DNA from: Chromatiales bacterium | GTDB lineage: Bacteria > Pseudomonadota > Gammaproteobacteria > Steroidobacterales > GCA-2729495 | DNA: 36,727 nucleotides | Assembly (NCBI GenBank): GCA_018699155.1 | Contig: JABIQA010000103.1 | Coordinates: 1-36,727 of the forward strand | Direction: 5' to 3' | In this document: piece by piece, positions 16,525-27,725 of the stretch | Layout of the letters: the number at the start of each line of letters is the position of its first letter | Position numbering within the stretch: position 1 is the first letter of the stretch | Notes under the pieces: generated by a model | Told to the model about the DNA's origin: nothing | Database searches by the model: none | What the model saw: only the letters and a program-made list of their open reading frames with translations | Made by a program: the position numbers and the translations under genes

Positions 16525-16550
16525 AAAAATCGCGAAGACCGCGTTTTTTT
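16525..16550. terminator. Bidirectional intrinsic terminator between SDR and katG
   Basis: A CGCG-AAGAC-CGCG hairpin (531-543 of the 16 kb segment) flanked by an A-run on the left and seven Ts on the right. It can end both the plus-strand SDR transcript and the minus-strand katG transcript, whose stop is at 16556. Confidence 0.7.
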
Positions 16551-16555
16551 CAGTA

Positions 16556-19109
<2,554 letters not shown>

Positions 19110-20141
19110 ATGGATCCCATTACTCAAGGCGTGCTCGGAGCGAGCGTCCCGCAGGCTATCGCCACGAAAAAACACATTGTTGCGGCGACTGTATTTGGTG
19201 CTTTAGCCGGTATGTCGCCGGATCTCGACAACCTCATCCGCTCGGGCACCGACCCGCTGTTACGAATGGAGTATCACCGTCAGTTCACACATTCGCTTGT
19301 GTTTATTCCGGTGGGTGCTCTGATATGCGCACTGCTGTTCTATTTTTTGTTTAGCCGACGTTGGCAAATCAACTTTAAATACACCTATATCTATTGTCTG
19401 CTGGGTTACGCAACCCACGGTCTACTCGATGCCTGCACCAGTTTTGGTACCCAGCTACTCTGGCCGTTCACTAACGAGCGCTTTGCGTTTAACACCATCT
19501 CGATTATTGACCCGCTATTCACATTGCCACTGCTGGTATTGGTAATCCTGGGCGTCAAAAAAAAATCGGCACGGTTCGGCCAAGCCGCCCTATGTTGGGT
19601 ACTGATCTATCAGGGTCTGGGTTTTTATCAACATCAACGGGTTATGGGTATCGGCGCACAGTTGGCCGAGCAACGCCAGCATGTTCCCGTGCGTATGGAA
19701 GTAAAACCCAGCTTTGGCAATCTGCTGTTGTGGAAAGTGATCTATGAAATAGAAGACGGCTACCACACCGATGCGGTGCGAGCAGCAAGAGACGTTACCA
19801 TCTACCCTGGCGGTTTTATTCCTAAGCTCAATATCGATAGCGACCTGCCCTGGTTAGACAAAGATTCGCAACAGGCGAAAGATATTCAGCGGTTTGGGTG
19901 GTTCTCCAAAGGCTATCTTACCCTCGACCCGACCAACCCGCTCCGGATCACCGACATGCGCTATTCAATGGTGCCAAATGAGTCACAAGGTATGTGGAGC
20001 ATATGGGTCGACCCCGCAGCCGCTGAGGGCGATCACGTCACAATGAAACAAGACAGAGACACGTCAGCATCGAGGCGTGCGAAATTAATGCTGATGCTTC
20101 AGGGTAAAGACTTGGAACCTGATTCGTCATCTGGCCTCTAA
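19110..20141 (+). CDS. YdjM-like membrane-bound metal-dependent hydrolase
   Basis: A 343-residue inner-membrane protein of the YdjM/DUF457 group. The start MDPITQGVLGASV is characteristic, followed by SPDLDNLIR and HRQFTHSLVF (His-rich, metal-binding, about 52-61) and GYATHGLLDACTSFGTQLLWPF (about 99-120). At least four hydrophobic segments are visible, including 64-84, 90-105 and 132-148. The C-terminal 170 residues form a soluble, likely periplasmic domain of the sort seen in longer family members. The substrate is unknown. The gene is transcribed away from katG. An ATACAAGGACTCAC ribosome site precedes the ATG. Confidence 0.85.
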   Translation: MDPITQGVLGASVPQAIATKKHIVAATVFGALAGMSPDLDNLIRSGTDPLLRMEYHRQFTHSLVFIPVGALICALLFYFLFSRRWQINFKYTYIYCLLGYATHGLLDACTSFGTQLLWPFTNERFAFNTISIIDPLFTLPLLVLVILGVKKKSARFGQAALCWVLIYQGLGFYQHQRVMGIGAQLAEQRQHVPVRMEVKPSFGNLLLWKVIYEIEDGYHTDAVRAARDVTIYPGGFIPKLNIDSDLPWLDKDSQQAKDIQRFGWFSKGYLTLDPTNPLRITDMRYSMVPNESQGMWSIWVDPAAAEGDHVTMKQDRDTSASRRAKLMLMLQGKDLEPDSSSGL

Positions 20142-20176
20142 GTAATTTTTAGGCGGAAATAATACGAGCGCAATTA

Positions 20177-20911
20177 CTAGCGCCTGCCGTCGTACCAAAT
20201 ACCTAAAGCCGACTTGTCACGCATAGTTTTAAGCGGTCGCCAGAGCAAACGGAGCATCTGCCCGGCTAACTCTCTCTCTGTATAAAGGCCGACTTTGCGA
20301 TTTGATGTGTGCAGCGGATGGTTTTTCAGCACCACAAATTTACTTTTGTTATGACGCGCATATTGCTTAATGCGGCGAGAAAAATCGATTTCTTCCGCAA
20401 CAAAAAGCTGCTCACTGAAGCCGCCCAACTCAGCAAAAACATCGGCACGACACACAACAAACGAACCCGCTGCCCAATTGAGGGTTTTGGACAACAATGA
20501 CCAGATGCGTAAAGCCCAACCTGCAAGCCCCGGCATATCATCCATATGCATCAAACTGCCGCAACCCACATGCTTACCCCCATCAATCATTTCCAATACA
20601 TCGGCTAACAGCCCAGACGATAGATCGCTGTCGGCATCGACAAAGATCAGCCAATCACCCGATGCCGCCATAGCACCTGCATTGCGGGCCCTTGATATTT
20701 GATTGACGGCCTCAAACACAACCAAAGCACCGGCCTGTTCTGCCCGCTGTGCTGTGTCATCGGTCGAATTGTTATTCGCGACGATATATTCAACAGCAAA
20801 CTCGTTGCCCGACTCAAGTCGGCAGACCTCAACAGCGGCAGCAATATGCTCAAGGCAGCGCTCTATCCACTCGGCTTCGTTATAGGCGGGAATGACAAAT
20901 GAAAGTTTCAT
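20177..20911 (-). CDS. Family 2 glycosyltransferase
   Basis: A 244-residue GT2 enzyme with a GT-A fold. SFVIPAYNEAEWIERCLEHI opens the protein, NNNSTDDT follows, and the DxD-type metal site is FVDADSDL (about 91-98). The acceptor-side motif EEIDFSRRIKQY is near 168-179. No membrane segment is present, so it acts at the cytosolic face. It converges with the membrane hydrolase gene. No other polysaccharide genes are nearby, so the acceptor cannot be inferred. Confidence 0.9.
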   Translation of the reverse strand: MKLSFVIPAYNEAEWIERCLEHIAAAVEVCRLESGNEFAVEYIVANNNSTDDTAQRAEQAGALVVFEAVNQISRARNAGAMAASGDWLIFVDADSDLSSGLLADVLEMIDGGKHVGCGSLMHMDDMPGLAGWALRIWSLLSKTLNWAAGSFVVCRADVFAELGGFSEQLFVAEEIDFSRRIKQYARHNKSKFVVLKNHPLHTSNRKVGLYTERELAGQMLRLLWRPLKTMRDKSALGIWYDGRR

Positions 20912-21082
20912 AGTTCACCACAGTAGCAGACTAAAGAGCGCACAGAGGGCGCGCGCATAGAATCGGCAGCAAACGCAGCCAACACCATCAATTGGCGCAA
21001 GGTTCAGCGCAACATACGTCCATTGAATCCATTCGCCGAGGGTCAACGTATACTTATTATATGGGCATTTGAGGAGAACGTA

Positions 21083-21685
21083 ATGACCATTAAGCGACGT
21101 TCACTATTAGCAATTGCAGCACTTTCACCAATCATGAATTGGAGCAAAGCAATGGCGGCATCAGACGACAGCGACAGGCTCATGCTCACGGACTTCACCC
21201 TGGATGAACCCTATTACATTGGCGGTAGTAGTTGGCGCGGTTTCAGCGACAGAGTCATGGGCGGCATCTCTGATGCGGCCTTTGGTGGCGACAACATAGC
21301 GGGCAAGAAATGCGGCCGCATGACGGGTGATGTAACCCGCGAAAGTAATGGTGGCTTCATTCAAATGGCCATGTCCTTTGGTGGTCGTAACGCCGAGCTC
21401 GATGCCTCCGGCTATGATGGATTAGAAATGCTCGTTTACGGCAACAATGAAGACTATAACGTGCACATACGTACGGCCGATTGTGGATGGTACGATCAGT
21501 CTTACCGCATGACCTTCTTCGCTAAACCCGAGTGGCAGATCGTCAAGGTGCCTTGGGGTGAATTCAAGCCCAATGGTCTCGAAGCCCCTCTTGATATTGC
21601 CCACATTAACCGGATTGCCATACTGGGTTGGATGCGCGAATTCAAAGCTGATATTTCACTGGCGGAAATTTCACTCTATCGCTAG
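21083..21685 (+). CDS. CIA30-family protein with signal-like N-terminus
   Basis: A 200-residue protein of the complex-I intermediate-associated protein 30 (CIA30) family. The N-terminus MTIKRRSLLAIAALSPIMNW is basic then hydrophobic, resembling a Sec or Tat signal. The typical CIA30 features follow: WRGFSDRVMGGIS (about 52-64), the GFIQMA stretch, YDGLEMLVYGN, and WQIVKVPWGEFKP (about 153-165). It has a carbohydrate-binding-like beta sandwich; bacterial members have no settled function. GAGGAGAAC lies ideally upstream of the ATG at 21083, so the longer frame from 21023 is not used. Confidence 0.85.
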   Translation: MTIKRRSLLAIAALSPIMNWSKAMAASDDSDRLMLTDFTLDEPYYIGGSSWRGFSDRVMGGISDAAFGGDNIAGKKCGRMTGDVTRESNGGFIQMAMSFGGRNAELDASGYDGLEMLVYGNNEDYNVHIRTADCGWYDQSYRMTFFAKPEWQIVKVPWGEFKPNGLEAPLDIAHINRIAILGWMREFKADISLAEISLYR

Positions 21686-21750
21686 CAGTGAACAACAATA
21701 TATTTGGTTGTGCTTTAAACCACATTCTCTGAAAATGCGAATAATTTATT

Positions 21751-22431
21751 ATGAATGAGTTGCTGAGAAACTATTTTTTTGTGAGATTAGCTTTACCTAA
21801 GTTTGCTTTATTGTTGATCTTCACACTCATATCTTTGTCGGGCTGCGAACGCCAGCTAACCCAGGCGGCGGATAGCGAGATGAATTTCAAGCAGATACCA
21901 CTGCAATTTATCGCTGCCTTGGGTGAACCCGATGCAAACTCAGGAACAGGTGCAGAAAACTGGGCCATTTGGCCTATTGATCCGGGTCCTCGAGGTGTTC
22001 GACTGGGCAGCTATGATCGCTTACAGGCAGCTGGCGGGGTTGCTCCAGCGGGTTGGCGCTTTGATGCCAGTGATTGGTGGCTTGAGGAGAATGGGCTGAT
22101 CATGGAGCCGCCCGACCTTCCCGTAGCTCCAGGCAGCTATATGGTCACTGGTGATCGTGAGGTCACCACAGTACTGACTGTTTTTCCTCCGGACCCATCA
22201 GGTGCAAAACGCTGGGAGCTGGCCGATGGAGCGACACTCTATGATGTGACTCACCTTGGGTGTCGTTCGGCTCGCTACTCACCCATGCCAGGTTCAGAGG
22301 CTGAATCATGCTCGCCGGCCAACGCGCCACAAGAGGCATTTCGGGTTTCTCCCGGGGCTGACATGCCTCCGGTAAACGGTTGTCAAAAACAGGATTACGC
22401 GGTGCTGTTTTTAGTTGCGATTGAATCCTAA
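21751..22431 (+). CDS. Predicted lipoprotein of unknown function
   Basis: A 226-residue protein with an N-terminal hydrophobic signal and LSGC lipobox (about 29-32). The mature part holds WAIWPIDPGPRGVRL and ASDWWLEENGLIMEPPDLPVAPGSYMVTGDREVTTVLTVFPPD-type beta-rich stretches (about 75-150) and conserved-looking cysteines near the end. I do not recognise a named family. It lies 65 nt downstream of the CIA30 gene on the same strand, so the two may be co-expressed envelope proteins. Confidence 0.7.
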   Translation: MNELLRNYFFVRLALPKFALLLIFTLISLSGCERQLTQAADSEMNFKQIPLQFIAALGEPDANSGTGAENWAIWPIDPGPRGVRLGSYDRLQAAGGVAPAGWRFDASDWWLEENGLIMEPPDLPVAPGSYMVTGDREVTTVLTVFPPDPSGAKRWELADGATLYDVTHLGCRSARYSPMPGSEAESCSPANAPQEAFRVSPGADMPPVNGCQKQDYAVLFLVAIES

Positions 22432-22484
22432 AGAACTCAGATCAATCGGGCTGACTCATGAACAAGAATCTCTGCCCCTGCCGC

Positions 22485-23354
22485 CTACTTCTCACGCTCT
22501 TTATTAAGTTCCAGCACAAAGGCTTCATCAACATTTGTCACGCCGCGTGCTTTGGCCTGTTTAACGATGCCGCCAAGTACATTCCTTAAAAATGCATTCG
22601 GAATACCGGTGAGCTGCTTGCAGGCATCCACAGTGAAACGCACCTCATCGTCAAGACGGTTGGCTTCGTAATGCACCAGTTCGTGCTTTGCGCCCAAATC
22701 AGGAATGGGCAATTTATACGCGGCCTGCACCTCGCCGAACCAAAATGAGCTGCCACCCCTAAAACCATAGGTCATAGGGATTCTAGGCATTTTCTCGCCA
22801 CTGCCGTCGATACCCCCCATCCACTTTTCTTTGACTAGAATATTGTCGATGTTCAGCAACAAATGGGCGGATAGTGAGTCACGCAGAATCGGGTTCTCAT
22901 TGATACGATCAACATCCAAGGTGCACTCATACACCTGATAGGCATCCGCCAGAATCTTTGGATAGACACTGTTCGACTCGCGCCCAGCAGTCGGGCTGTC
23001 AATCAGATCGAGGGTGTTATAGGCCATCTTCTCGGCGGTGGTCTGACCGGGGTACCCCAGCTTCAGGATGGTATCTATATGCGCTTCATCGTATTCGATA
23101 AAATTAAGCGCGCACTTCAAGGTGCGGTGCACATTAGTTGCCGTATTTGACGTATTGCGACTAATCACCATCCATGAGCGACCGGTGTTGACCTCGAACG
23201 GAAAACTCAGCTGGTATGGACCAATATTGGTCTGCCCATGCTCATCCACGGTGGTAATTAACGCAAAGGTAGAGCCCAAGTATGATGAACGCTGGTACCA
23301 GTTATCCCTCATAGGGCTAGAGACAAATTGATCCGAACTGCCTGAATCGGCCAT
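22485..23354 (-). CDS. Flavin-reductase-like split-barrel protein
   Basis: A 289-residue FMN-binding split-barrel protein of the flavin reductase (DIM6/NTAB) family. The SSYLGSTFALITTVDEHGQTNIGPYQLSFPF segment (about 23-54) and the SWMVISRNTSNTATNVHRT stretch (about 60-78) match the family's flavin-binding region. It continues with a CALNFIE strand. The C-terminal third is longer than in simple flavin reductases. Family members either reduce free flavin or act as oxidoreductases; which applies is unresolved. An AAGGAAAG ribosome site precedes the ATG. Confidence 0.8.
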   Translation of the reverse strand: MADSGSSDQFVSSPMRDNWYQRSSYLGSTFALITTVDEHGQTNIGPYQLSFPFEVNTGRSWMVISRNTSNTATNVHRTLKCALNFIEYDEAHIDTILKLGYPGQTTAEKMAYNTLDLIDSPTAGRESNSVYPKILADAYQVYECTLDVDRINENPILRDSLSAHLLLNIDNILVKEKWMGGIDGSGEKMPRIPMTYGFRGGSSFWFGEVQAAYKLPIPDLGAKHELVHYEANRLDDEVRFTVDACKQLTGIPNAFLRNVLGGIVKQAKARGVTNVDEAFVLELNKEREK

Positions 23355-23480
23355 CGTGCTTTCCTTATATTGGTGATTGGCAGGAAAGATAGCAGACCGC
23401 CTGCCGTATGGGCCTCAATAATCGTGCCACGTTCAGAGGGTGGACTTTTTCAGGGAACCGCTTCGGAGTTTTTCGCCATC

Positions 23481-23497
23481 GCCTGCCGATAGCAGGC
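23481..23497. other. Short perfect hairpin between divergent genes
   Basis: GCCTGC (481-486) pairs with GCAGGC (492-497) around a CGATA loop, in the gap between the flavin-reductase-like gene (minus) and pldA (plus). It may be a regulator half-site pair or part of the pldA leader. Confidence 0.3.
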
Positions 23498-23578
23498 TTC
23501 AATCGTTTAGACTTTAGAACATCACCCGTCTCGAGCTGGCTCAACAAACGGGCATTGCTGCTCCAAAGGACCACGATC

Positions 23579-24592
23579 ATGTCAACCGTTCGTTTGTTTC
23601 AATCGCTGATACCCCTTGCAATCATTCCCATAGCATTTACCGCAACTGATCTACTGGCGCTTGAGCAAGTCAACACAACAGAAGCCTGCCTAATCGACGC
23701 TCTTAGAACGGCAGAGCCCGAAACCACCGTCGAGGCCATTCGCGCTCAATGTACTGAGCAGGTATCACCGACACAAGCATCAGCAACTGCGGCAACTGAT
23801 AAGCAACTTACACCGATGCAAAACCGTATAGCCGATGAACATGAAAACTACGATCATCCATTTGCGATTACTGCCTTCAAACCCAATTACTTGATTGCCA
23901 CCTACTCAAAAGACCCGAACCCCTCTACGCTTAATTCGGGTGGGGGTAACAATTTATTGGACAATGAAGAAGCTCAGTTTCAAATAAGCATTAAAGCACC
24001 GGTGTGGCGCAATATGTTTGGTAGCAACAACGATATTATGGCGGCTTATACTTCCGTATCGTGGTGGCAAATACGCAATGATAGAATCTCTTCCGCCTTC
24101 AGGGAAACCAACTACGAACCGGAGCTGTATTTCAGTCATCGGGGTGGCCCATCGCTGTTCGGTGGCACTGTTGCGGCGTTCAATATTGGCATTAATCATC
24201 AGTCCAATGGTCGCTCGCAGTTACTCTCGCGCAGCTGGGACAGAATTATGGGTCGATTGTATCTGGATTTTAATAGCGTGGCCGTTGAGCTGCGGGCCTG
24301 GTACAGGCTTCCGGAAGACGATGAAGAAGATAACAATCCGAACATGTATCGATACTACGGTGCCGGCGATATTCGTGTGGCCTACGCACCCAACAAAAAC
24401 ACCTTCACTGCTATGTTCAGGCCCGGCACACAAAAAAATGGTCTCGAACTTACCTGGAGTTACCCGATGACAAAATCGTTGCGGGTTTATGCCCAGTATT
24501 GGAATGGCTATGGCGAAAGCCTGCTCGACTACGATGCGCGTATACAGCGCATTGGCATCGGCGTGTCATTAAACGACTATATACAGCGCTAA
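23579..24592 (+). CDS. pldA: Outer-membrane phospholipase A (PldA family)
   Basis: A 337-residue outer-membrane phospholipase with a signal-type N-terminus (MSTVRLFQSLIPLAIIPIAF). The beta-barrel starts near residue 90 (YDHPFAITAFKPNYLIATYS). The active-site block is GINHQSNGRS, with His207 and Ser209. Fourteen residues after the His, where E. coli PldA has the catalytic Asn156, this protein has Asp221 (SRSWDR). The ending is a typical outer-membrane strand pattern. It hydrolyses phospholipids that reach the outer leaflet. The frame is open back to 23408, but the signal peptide fixes the start at 23579. Confidence 0.9.
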   Translation: MSTVRLFQSLIPLAIIPIAFTATDLLALEQVNTTEACLIDALRTAEPETTVEAIRAQCTEQVSPTQASATAATDKQLTPMQNRIADEHENYDHPFAITAFKPNYLIATYSKDPNPSTLNSGGGNNLLDNEEAQFQISIKAPVWRNMFGSNNDIMAAYTSVSWWQIRNDRISSAFRETNYEPELYFSHRGGPSLFGGTVAAFNIGINHQSNGRSQLLSRSWDRIMGRLYLDFNSVAVELRAWYRLPEDDEEDNNPNMYRYYGAGDIRVAYAPNKNTFTAMFRPGTQKNGLELTWSYPMTKSLRVYAQYWNGYGESLLDYDARIQRIGIGVSLNDYIQR

Positions 24593-24602
24593 GCCTGCTC
24601 GG

Positions 24603-25091
24603 CTAAAGCAGTAAACCCTTCTCAACCGGAACATAACTGCTTGCCGCTGTAATTAATGCTGCGGCTGTTAACGGGAACACGCTATAGACCTCCGACCGAG
24701 TTTTAAAGCGCTCTCTGATACGTTCCAGCAAAATAGCAAAGTCACCATCGCCCGATAACAGCACCACTTTGTCACACTGTGATGCCGACTCGTATACATC
24801 CAGCGCAATGCCCACATCCCAGTCGGCCTTGGTAGAACCATCGGCTCGCTTGACCATAGGTTTCAGCAACACAGTAAAGCCTATCGCCCGCAGAATATTC
24901 TGAAACTGCTGCTGTTTTTCATCGCCTCGATCGGTGGCATAGGCATAAGCACCAACTAACTCGTTGCCGTCAGTCACTCTGGCCCAAAAAGCGTTGTAAT
25001 CGAAATTACGCCCATAGGCCTCCCGACAGGTGTAGTAGATGTTTTGCACATCGACAAAAATGCATATTTTTTCGGGGGCTTTTACCTTCAT
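24603..25091 (-). CDS. NYN-domain (LabA/DUF88-like) putative nuclease
   Basis: A 162-residue single-domain NYN protein with a PIN-like fold. The acidic catalytic residues are in ICIFVDVQNIYY (Asp14), KADWDVGIALDVY (about 88-100) and LLSGDGDFAILL (about 110-121). NYN proteins are metal-dependent ribonucleases or RNA-binding factors; LabA is a cyanobacterial relative. The stop is 10 nt from the end of pldA on the opposite strand. It follows the kelch-repeat gene on the same strand with a gap of 60 nt. Confidence 0.85.
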   Translation of the reverse strand: MKVKAPEKICIFVDVQNIYYTCREAYGRNFDYNAFWARVTDGNELVGAYAYATDRGDEKQQQFQNILRAIGFTVLLKPMVKRADGSTKADWDVGIALDVYESASQCDKVVLLSGDGDFAILLERIRERFKTRSEVYSVFPLTAAALITAASSYVPVEKGLLL

Positions 25092-25151
25092 TTTTTATGG
25101 CCTTTCATGTTTCATGACTTATGCACCGAAGCCAACGAAAAAACAGTTTCA

Positions 25152-26123
25152 TCAGGGTGCGTCCGCCACCCATACATCGTTATCCTGAGGCCATGGCGAG
25201 ATGCGCTCGCGATCACCGCCAAAGGTCCATATTTTGTTGTCGCGGACCTCGATCATAAAATCACTCTTGCCCTGCCCGACCGACTCGCAATTCCAGACGT
25301 TGTTGCTGTGAAGCTGCCAGCCTTCCATGCCTTCGCCGCAGGCCTTTGGCTCCCAGGTCCACAGATCATGGCCCAGATCCTGAATGTATTTGCCCTTACC
25401 CTGTTTATGGCCGCCAATTAAGGCCACCTTGCCATTGTGAGCGATCGCCTGATGTCCTGTGCGGGGAGACCACGGCGCGTGGCCCAGCATCTCCCAGGTC
25501 TCACCTAAGTCATCCGACTTCCACACATCATTGCGACGCCCGGGCCAATTGGCCTGCCAAACGGGATTGTCGTGATCACCACCCATGAAATAGATTGTTC
25601 CGTCGATATACACAACCTGCATACCGGCGCGGCCCATATCCTCGGGCAACTCGCCACGTAGCTCCCAGGTTTCACCCAGGTCTTTACTAACCCACAACTC
25701 AGGATAAAACTGTCGATCGGTTGAGTTACGGCCACCCCCGAACATATAAATATGGCCATCGATAACATGGCTGTGATGGCCTGCACGAACATTCCAAGGT
25801 GCTTGAGCGCACACCTGATCCCAGCTTCGCCCATGGTCAGCCGAACGCCAGACATCATTATAAAAAGTTTTAAGGCTCTGTCCGCCGTTAAGAATAAGGT
25901 GCCCGTCGATGCAATCGACTTCCGGATAACAGCGCTTACCCCAACCCGCTTTAGCTGACATCAACTCCCAGTTCACACCATCGGCACTGCGCCAGGTATC
26001 GGAGTAGATTTTAAACATCCCCTTACGGCCGCTAATGACATAGAAATAGCCGTCCATCTGACCGCCGCGCGGCATAGCCCTAACGCCCCATGGCGCTGCC
26101 TTCAAAAGTTGTTCCCATTTCAT
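25152..26123 (-). CDS. Cytoplasmic kelch/BNR-type beta-propeller protein
   Basis: A 323-residue protein made of about six repeats of a kelch/BNR type: each has a D-x-W-x-S-x-D or similar segment, a W-E/D core and a GHIYMFGG- or GTIYFMGG-like strand. Examples are DVWRSADHGRSWDQ, ELWVSKDLGETWEL and DVWKSDDLGETWEM. These should form a six-bladed propeller. No signal peptide is visible, unlike most galactose-oxidase-like propellers, so it seems to be cytoplasmic. No catalytic motif is recognised; binding or sialidase-like scaffolds are possible. Confidence 0.75.
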   Translation of the reverse strand: MKWEQLLKAAPWGVRAMPRGGQMDGYFYVISGRKGMFKIYSDTWRSADGVNWELMSAKAGWGKRCYPEVDCIDGHLILNGGQSLKTFYNDVWRSADHGRSWDQVCAQAPWNVRAGHHSHVIDGHIYMFGGGRNSTDRQFYPELWVSKDLGETWELRGELPEDMGRAGMQVVYIDGTIYFMGGDHDNPVWQANWPGRRNDVWKSDDLGETWEMLGHAPWSPRTGHQAIAHNGKVALIGGHKQGKGKYIQDLGHDLWTWEPKACGEGMEGWQLHSNNVWNCESVGQGKSDFMIEVRDNKIWTFGGDRERISPWPQDNDVWVADAP

Positions 26124-26187
26124 TGCAAATTGCTCTATTGAGTGCCCGAAACCAAATATAGCCTATCAACAGGAAAAGAAGCGAACC

Positions 26188-26207
26188 AAAAAAAAGGGCC
26201 TGACCCT
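26188..26207 (-). terminator. Weak terminator downstream of desaturase gene
   Basis: On the minus strand, AGGG-TCAGG-CCCT is followed by an eight-T run. The stem is only 4 bp, so the call is modest. It lies between the stop of the desaturase (26269) and the next minus-strand gene. Confidence 0.4.
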
Positions 26208-26268
26208 ACTTTATTCTGTGAATGACTAAAGTGGAGCAAGACCCTGACGGTGCTTTGGGTATTTTTTT

Positions 26269-27054
26269 TCAGCCGTTAGCCAACACAAACTTGGCGTTGC
26301 GGACCAGTTCCGGTGGAATATCACCTTCCAACTGCTTGTGCAGCTCAGGTAGTTTTGACCAATGCAGGCCCTGCTTGTAATGGTGGGCGGTGTGATACCC
26401 CAGGTTGCCCGTCATCAGATTAAAGAACGGGCTGGTATTGTTGTACGAAGCCTCCATGGGGTCGTCGCTATCCAGACCGCTGTGATGATCAAAGGTTACC
26501 CACGCAGTAAACAACAGCGCCAGAGCCATCGGAATAAGAAACACGAAAAGTGCGGGAACTGGGCGATAAACCGTTATAGCAATAACGCCGACAAGACTCA
26601 GCAAAGCGTAAGTAATGAAATCACGCTGCAGGCGCGGAAACTTTTTGCCAACTTTGTAGCCACGAGGGTAAGCGGTAGCAGCAATAGTAACGCTGTATTC
26701 CAAAACTCCCATTACAGTACCGTCTTTTCGCTTCCAGGCGCTTTCATCGCGCTCCTGATCAAGGAAGTTACGATGATGACCAAGCACATGATGCAACACC
26801 CAGAGGTTGGTGGTTACCCCTGTATGCAATGCATAGAAGAATTCGAGTACACGGTTAGCCCATGTAGCATGAAATGTTTTGGTGTGTTGGTGGTGATGAT
26901 TCCAAGCACAAACAATGCCCTTAGGAACAATCGTTAGCACTGTGTAGGTCACCAGCCACGCTAGACTATCAACGGTGAAATACACCGCGAAATCCACAAC
27001 GCTGAATGCCAACACGCACGCGACAGGAAAACGGTCTGCAGAAAATCGAAACAT
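26269..27054 (-). CDS. Membrane fatty acid desaturase
   Basis: A 261-residue integral-membrane di-iron desaturase. The three histidine clusters are present: WNHHHQHTKTFH (about 51-62), LHHVLGHHRNFLDQ (about 86-99) and YHTAHHYKQGLHWSKLPELH near the C-terminus. Four or so hydrophobic stretches surround them. The family introduces double bonds or hydroxyls into fatty acyl chains, or into carotenoids. Its substrate is not identifiable from sequence alone. A normal ATG is at 27054; the weak terminator lies 60-80 nt downstream. Confidence 0.9.
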   Translation of the reverse strand: MFRFSADRFPVACVLAFSVVDFAVYFTVDSLAWLVTYTVLTIVPKGIVCAWNHHHQHTKTFHATWANRVLEFFYALHTGVTTNLWVLHHVLGHHRNFLDQERDESAWKRKDGTVMGVLEYSVTIAATAYPRGYKVGKKFPRLQRDFITYALLSLVGVIAITVYRPVPALFVFLIPMALALLFTAWVTFDHHSGLDSDDPMEASYNNTSPFFNLMTGNLGYHTAHHYKQGLHWSKLPELHKQLEGDIPPELVRNAKFVLANG

Positions 27055-27409
27055 AGATAAGGTACTGAATCAGGTACTACCTGAGTCAACTCAATAATAG
27101 TAATAAATAATTGGACACAACAACCGGTGCAGTTTGCCTGACTTGGACGCCCAGCACCATGCCCAACGCGCCACTATGTGGTCTTGCGCCCATGTTGCAA
27201 ATATCAATAGTCGCGCAAGAGGCTAAATTTCCGAGCCCACAGAATCCACAACAGTGCTCACTCGGTCAGTCTGGGTGGCACAATTTGCAGTAATTACATG
27301 GTGTAACCGCTGTAATCACACAATACCCCAATGAGCGCGCTTGCGTTCCAGTGATAGCTTGCTGACAATCACCAGCCATCCGAAGCTAAGCTCAGCAGGA
27401 ACAAAGACC
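27055..27409. other. Non-coding gap between desaturase and SEC-C gene
   Basis: About 355 nt. I checked both strands for relic coding frames and found none convincing. A GTAATTAC palindrome and a GTGTAA/TGTAATCACAC stretch lie near 27290-27320; their role is unknown. Promoters for both flanking genes are expected. Confidence 0.5.
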
Positions 27410-27580
27410 ATGCCAGAACGCAAACCAATCTCGCCACAGCCGCATGTGCATGGTCCCGACTGCGATCATGGCTCCACAGCAACACCCTATCAGCGCAGCG
27501 AACCGAAAGTTGGTCGCAACGATGTCTGTCCCTGTGGTAGCGGTAAAAAGTTCAAAAAGTGCCATGGAGCGGCCAGTTAA
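27410..27580 (+). CDS. SEC-C zinc-motif small protein
   Basis: A 56-residue protein whose C-terminus is a complete SEC-C motif ([20 protein letters not shown]), as found at the end of SecA, which binds one zinc. The N-terminal half is hydrophilic with a His/Cys cluster ([11 protein letters not shown]), which could bind another metal. The ATG at 27410 is preferred over 27341, and AGGAAC is nearby. SEC-C peptides occur alone in many proteobacteria, with unknown specific partners. Confidence 0.75.
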   Translation: MPERKPISPQPHVHGPDCDHGSTATPYQRSEPKVGRNDVCPCGSGKKFKKCHGAAS

Positions 27581-27725
27581 AGCCGATCTGCAGAGTATTA
27601 AACAACGTTTTATTTTTAACCTACGCCGACATGACAACCCGCGCAGAAATAATGTTTTCCATTAAGTGTTAACTAAAATAAACTGTGAATTGGCATTAGC
27701 CTCAGAATTAAAAAGACGTAACACA

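Noticed and set aside
26362-26937. 191-codon frame opposite the fatty acid desaturase
   Set aside because: It lies fully antisense to a gene with all three histidine clusters and gives a composition with no recognised motif.
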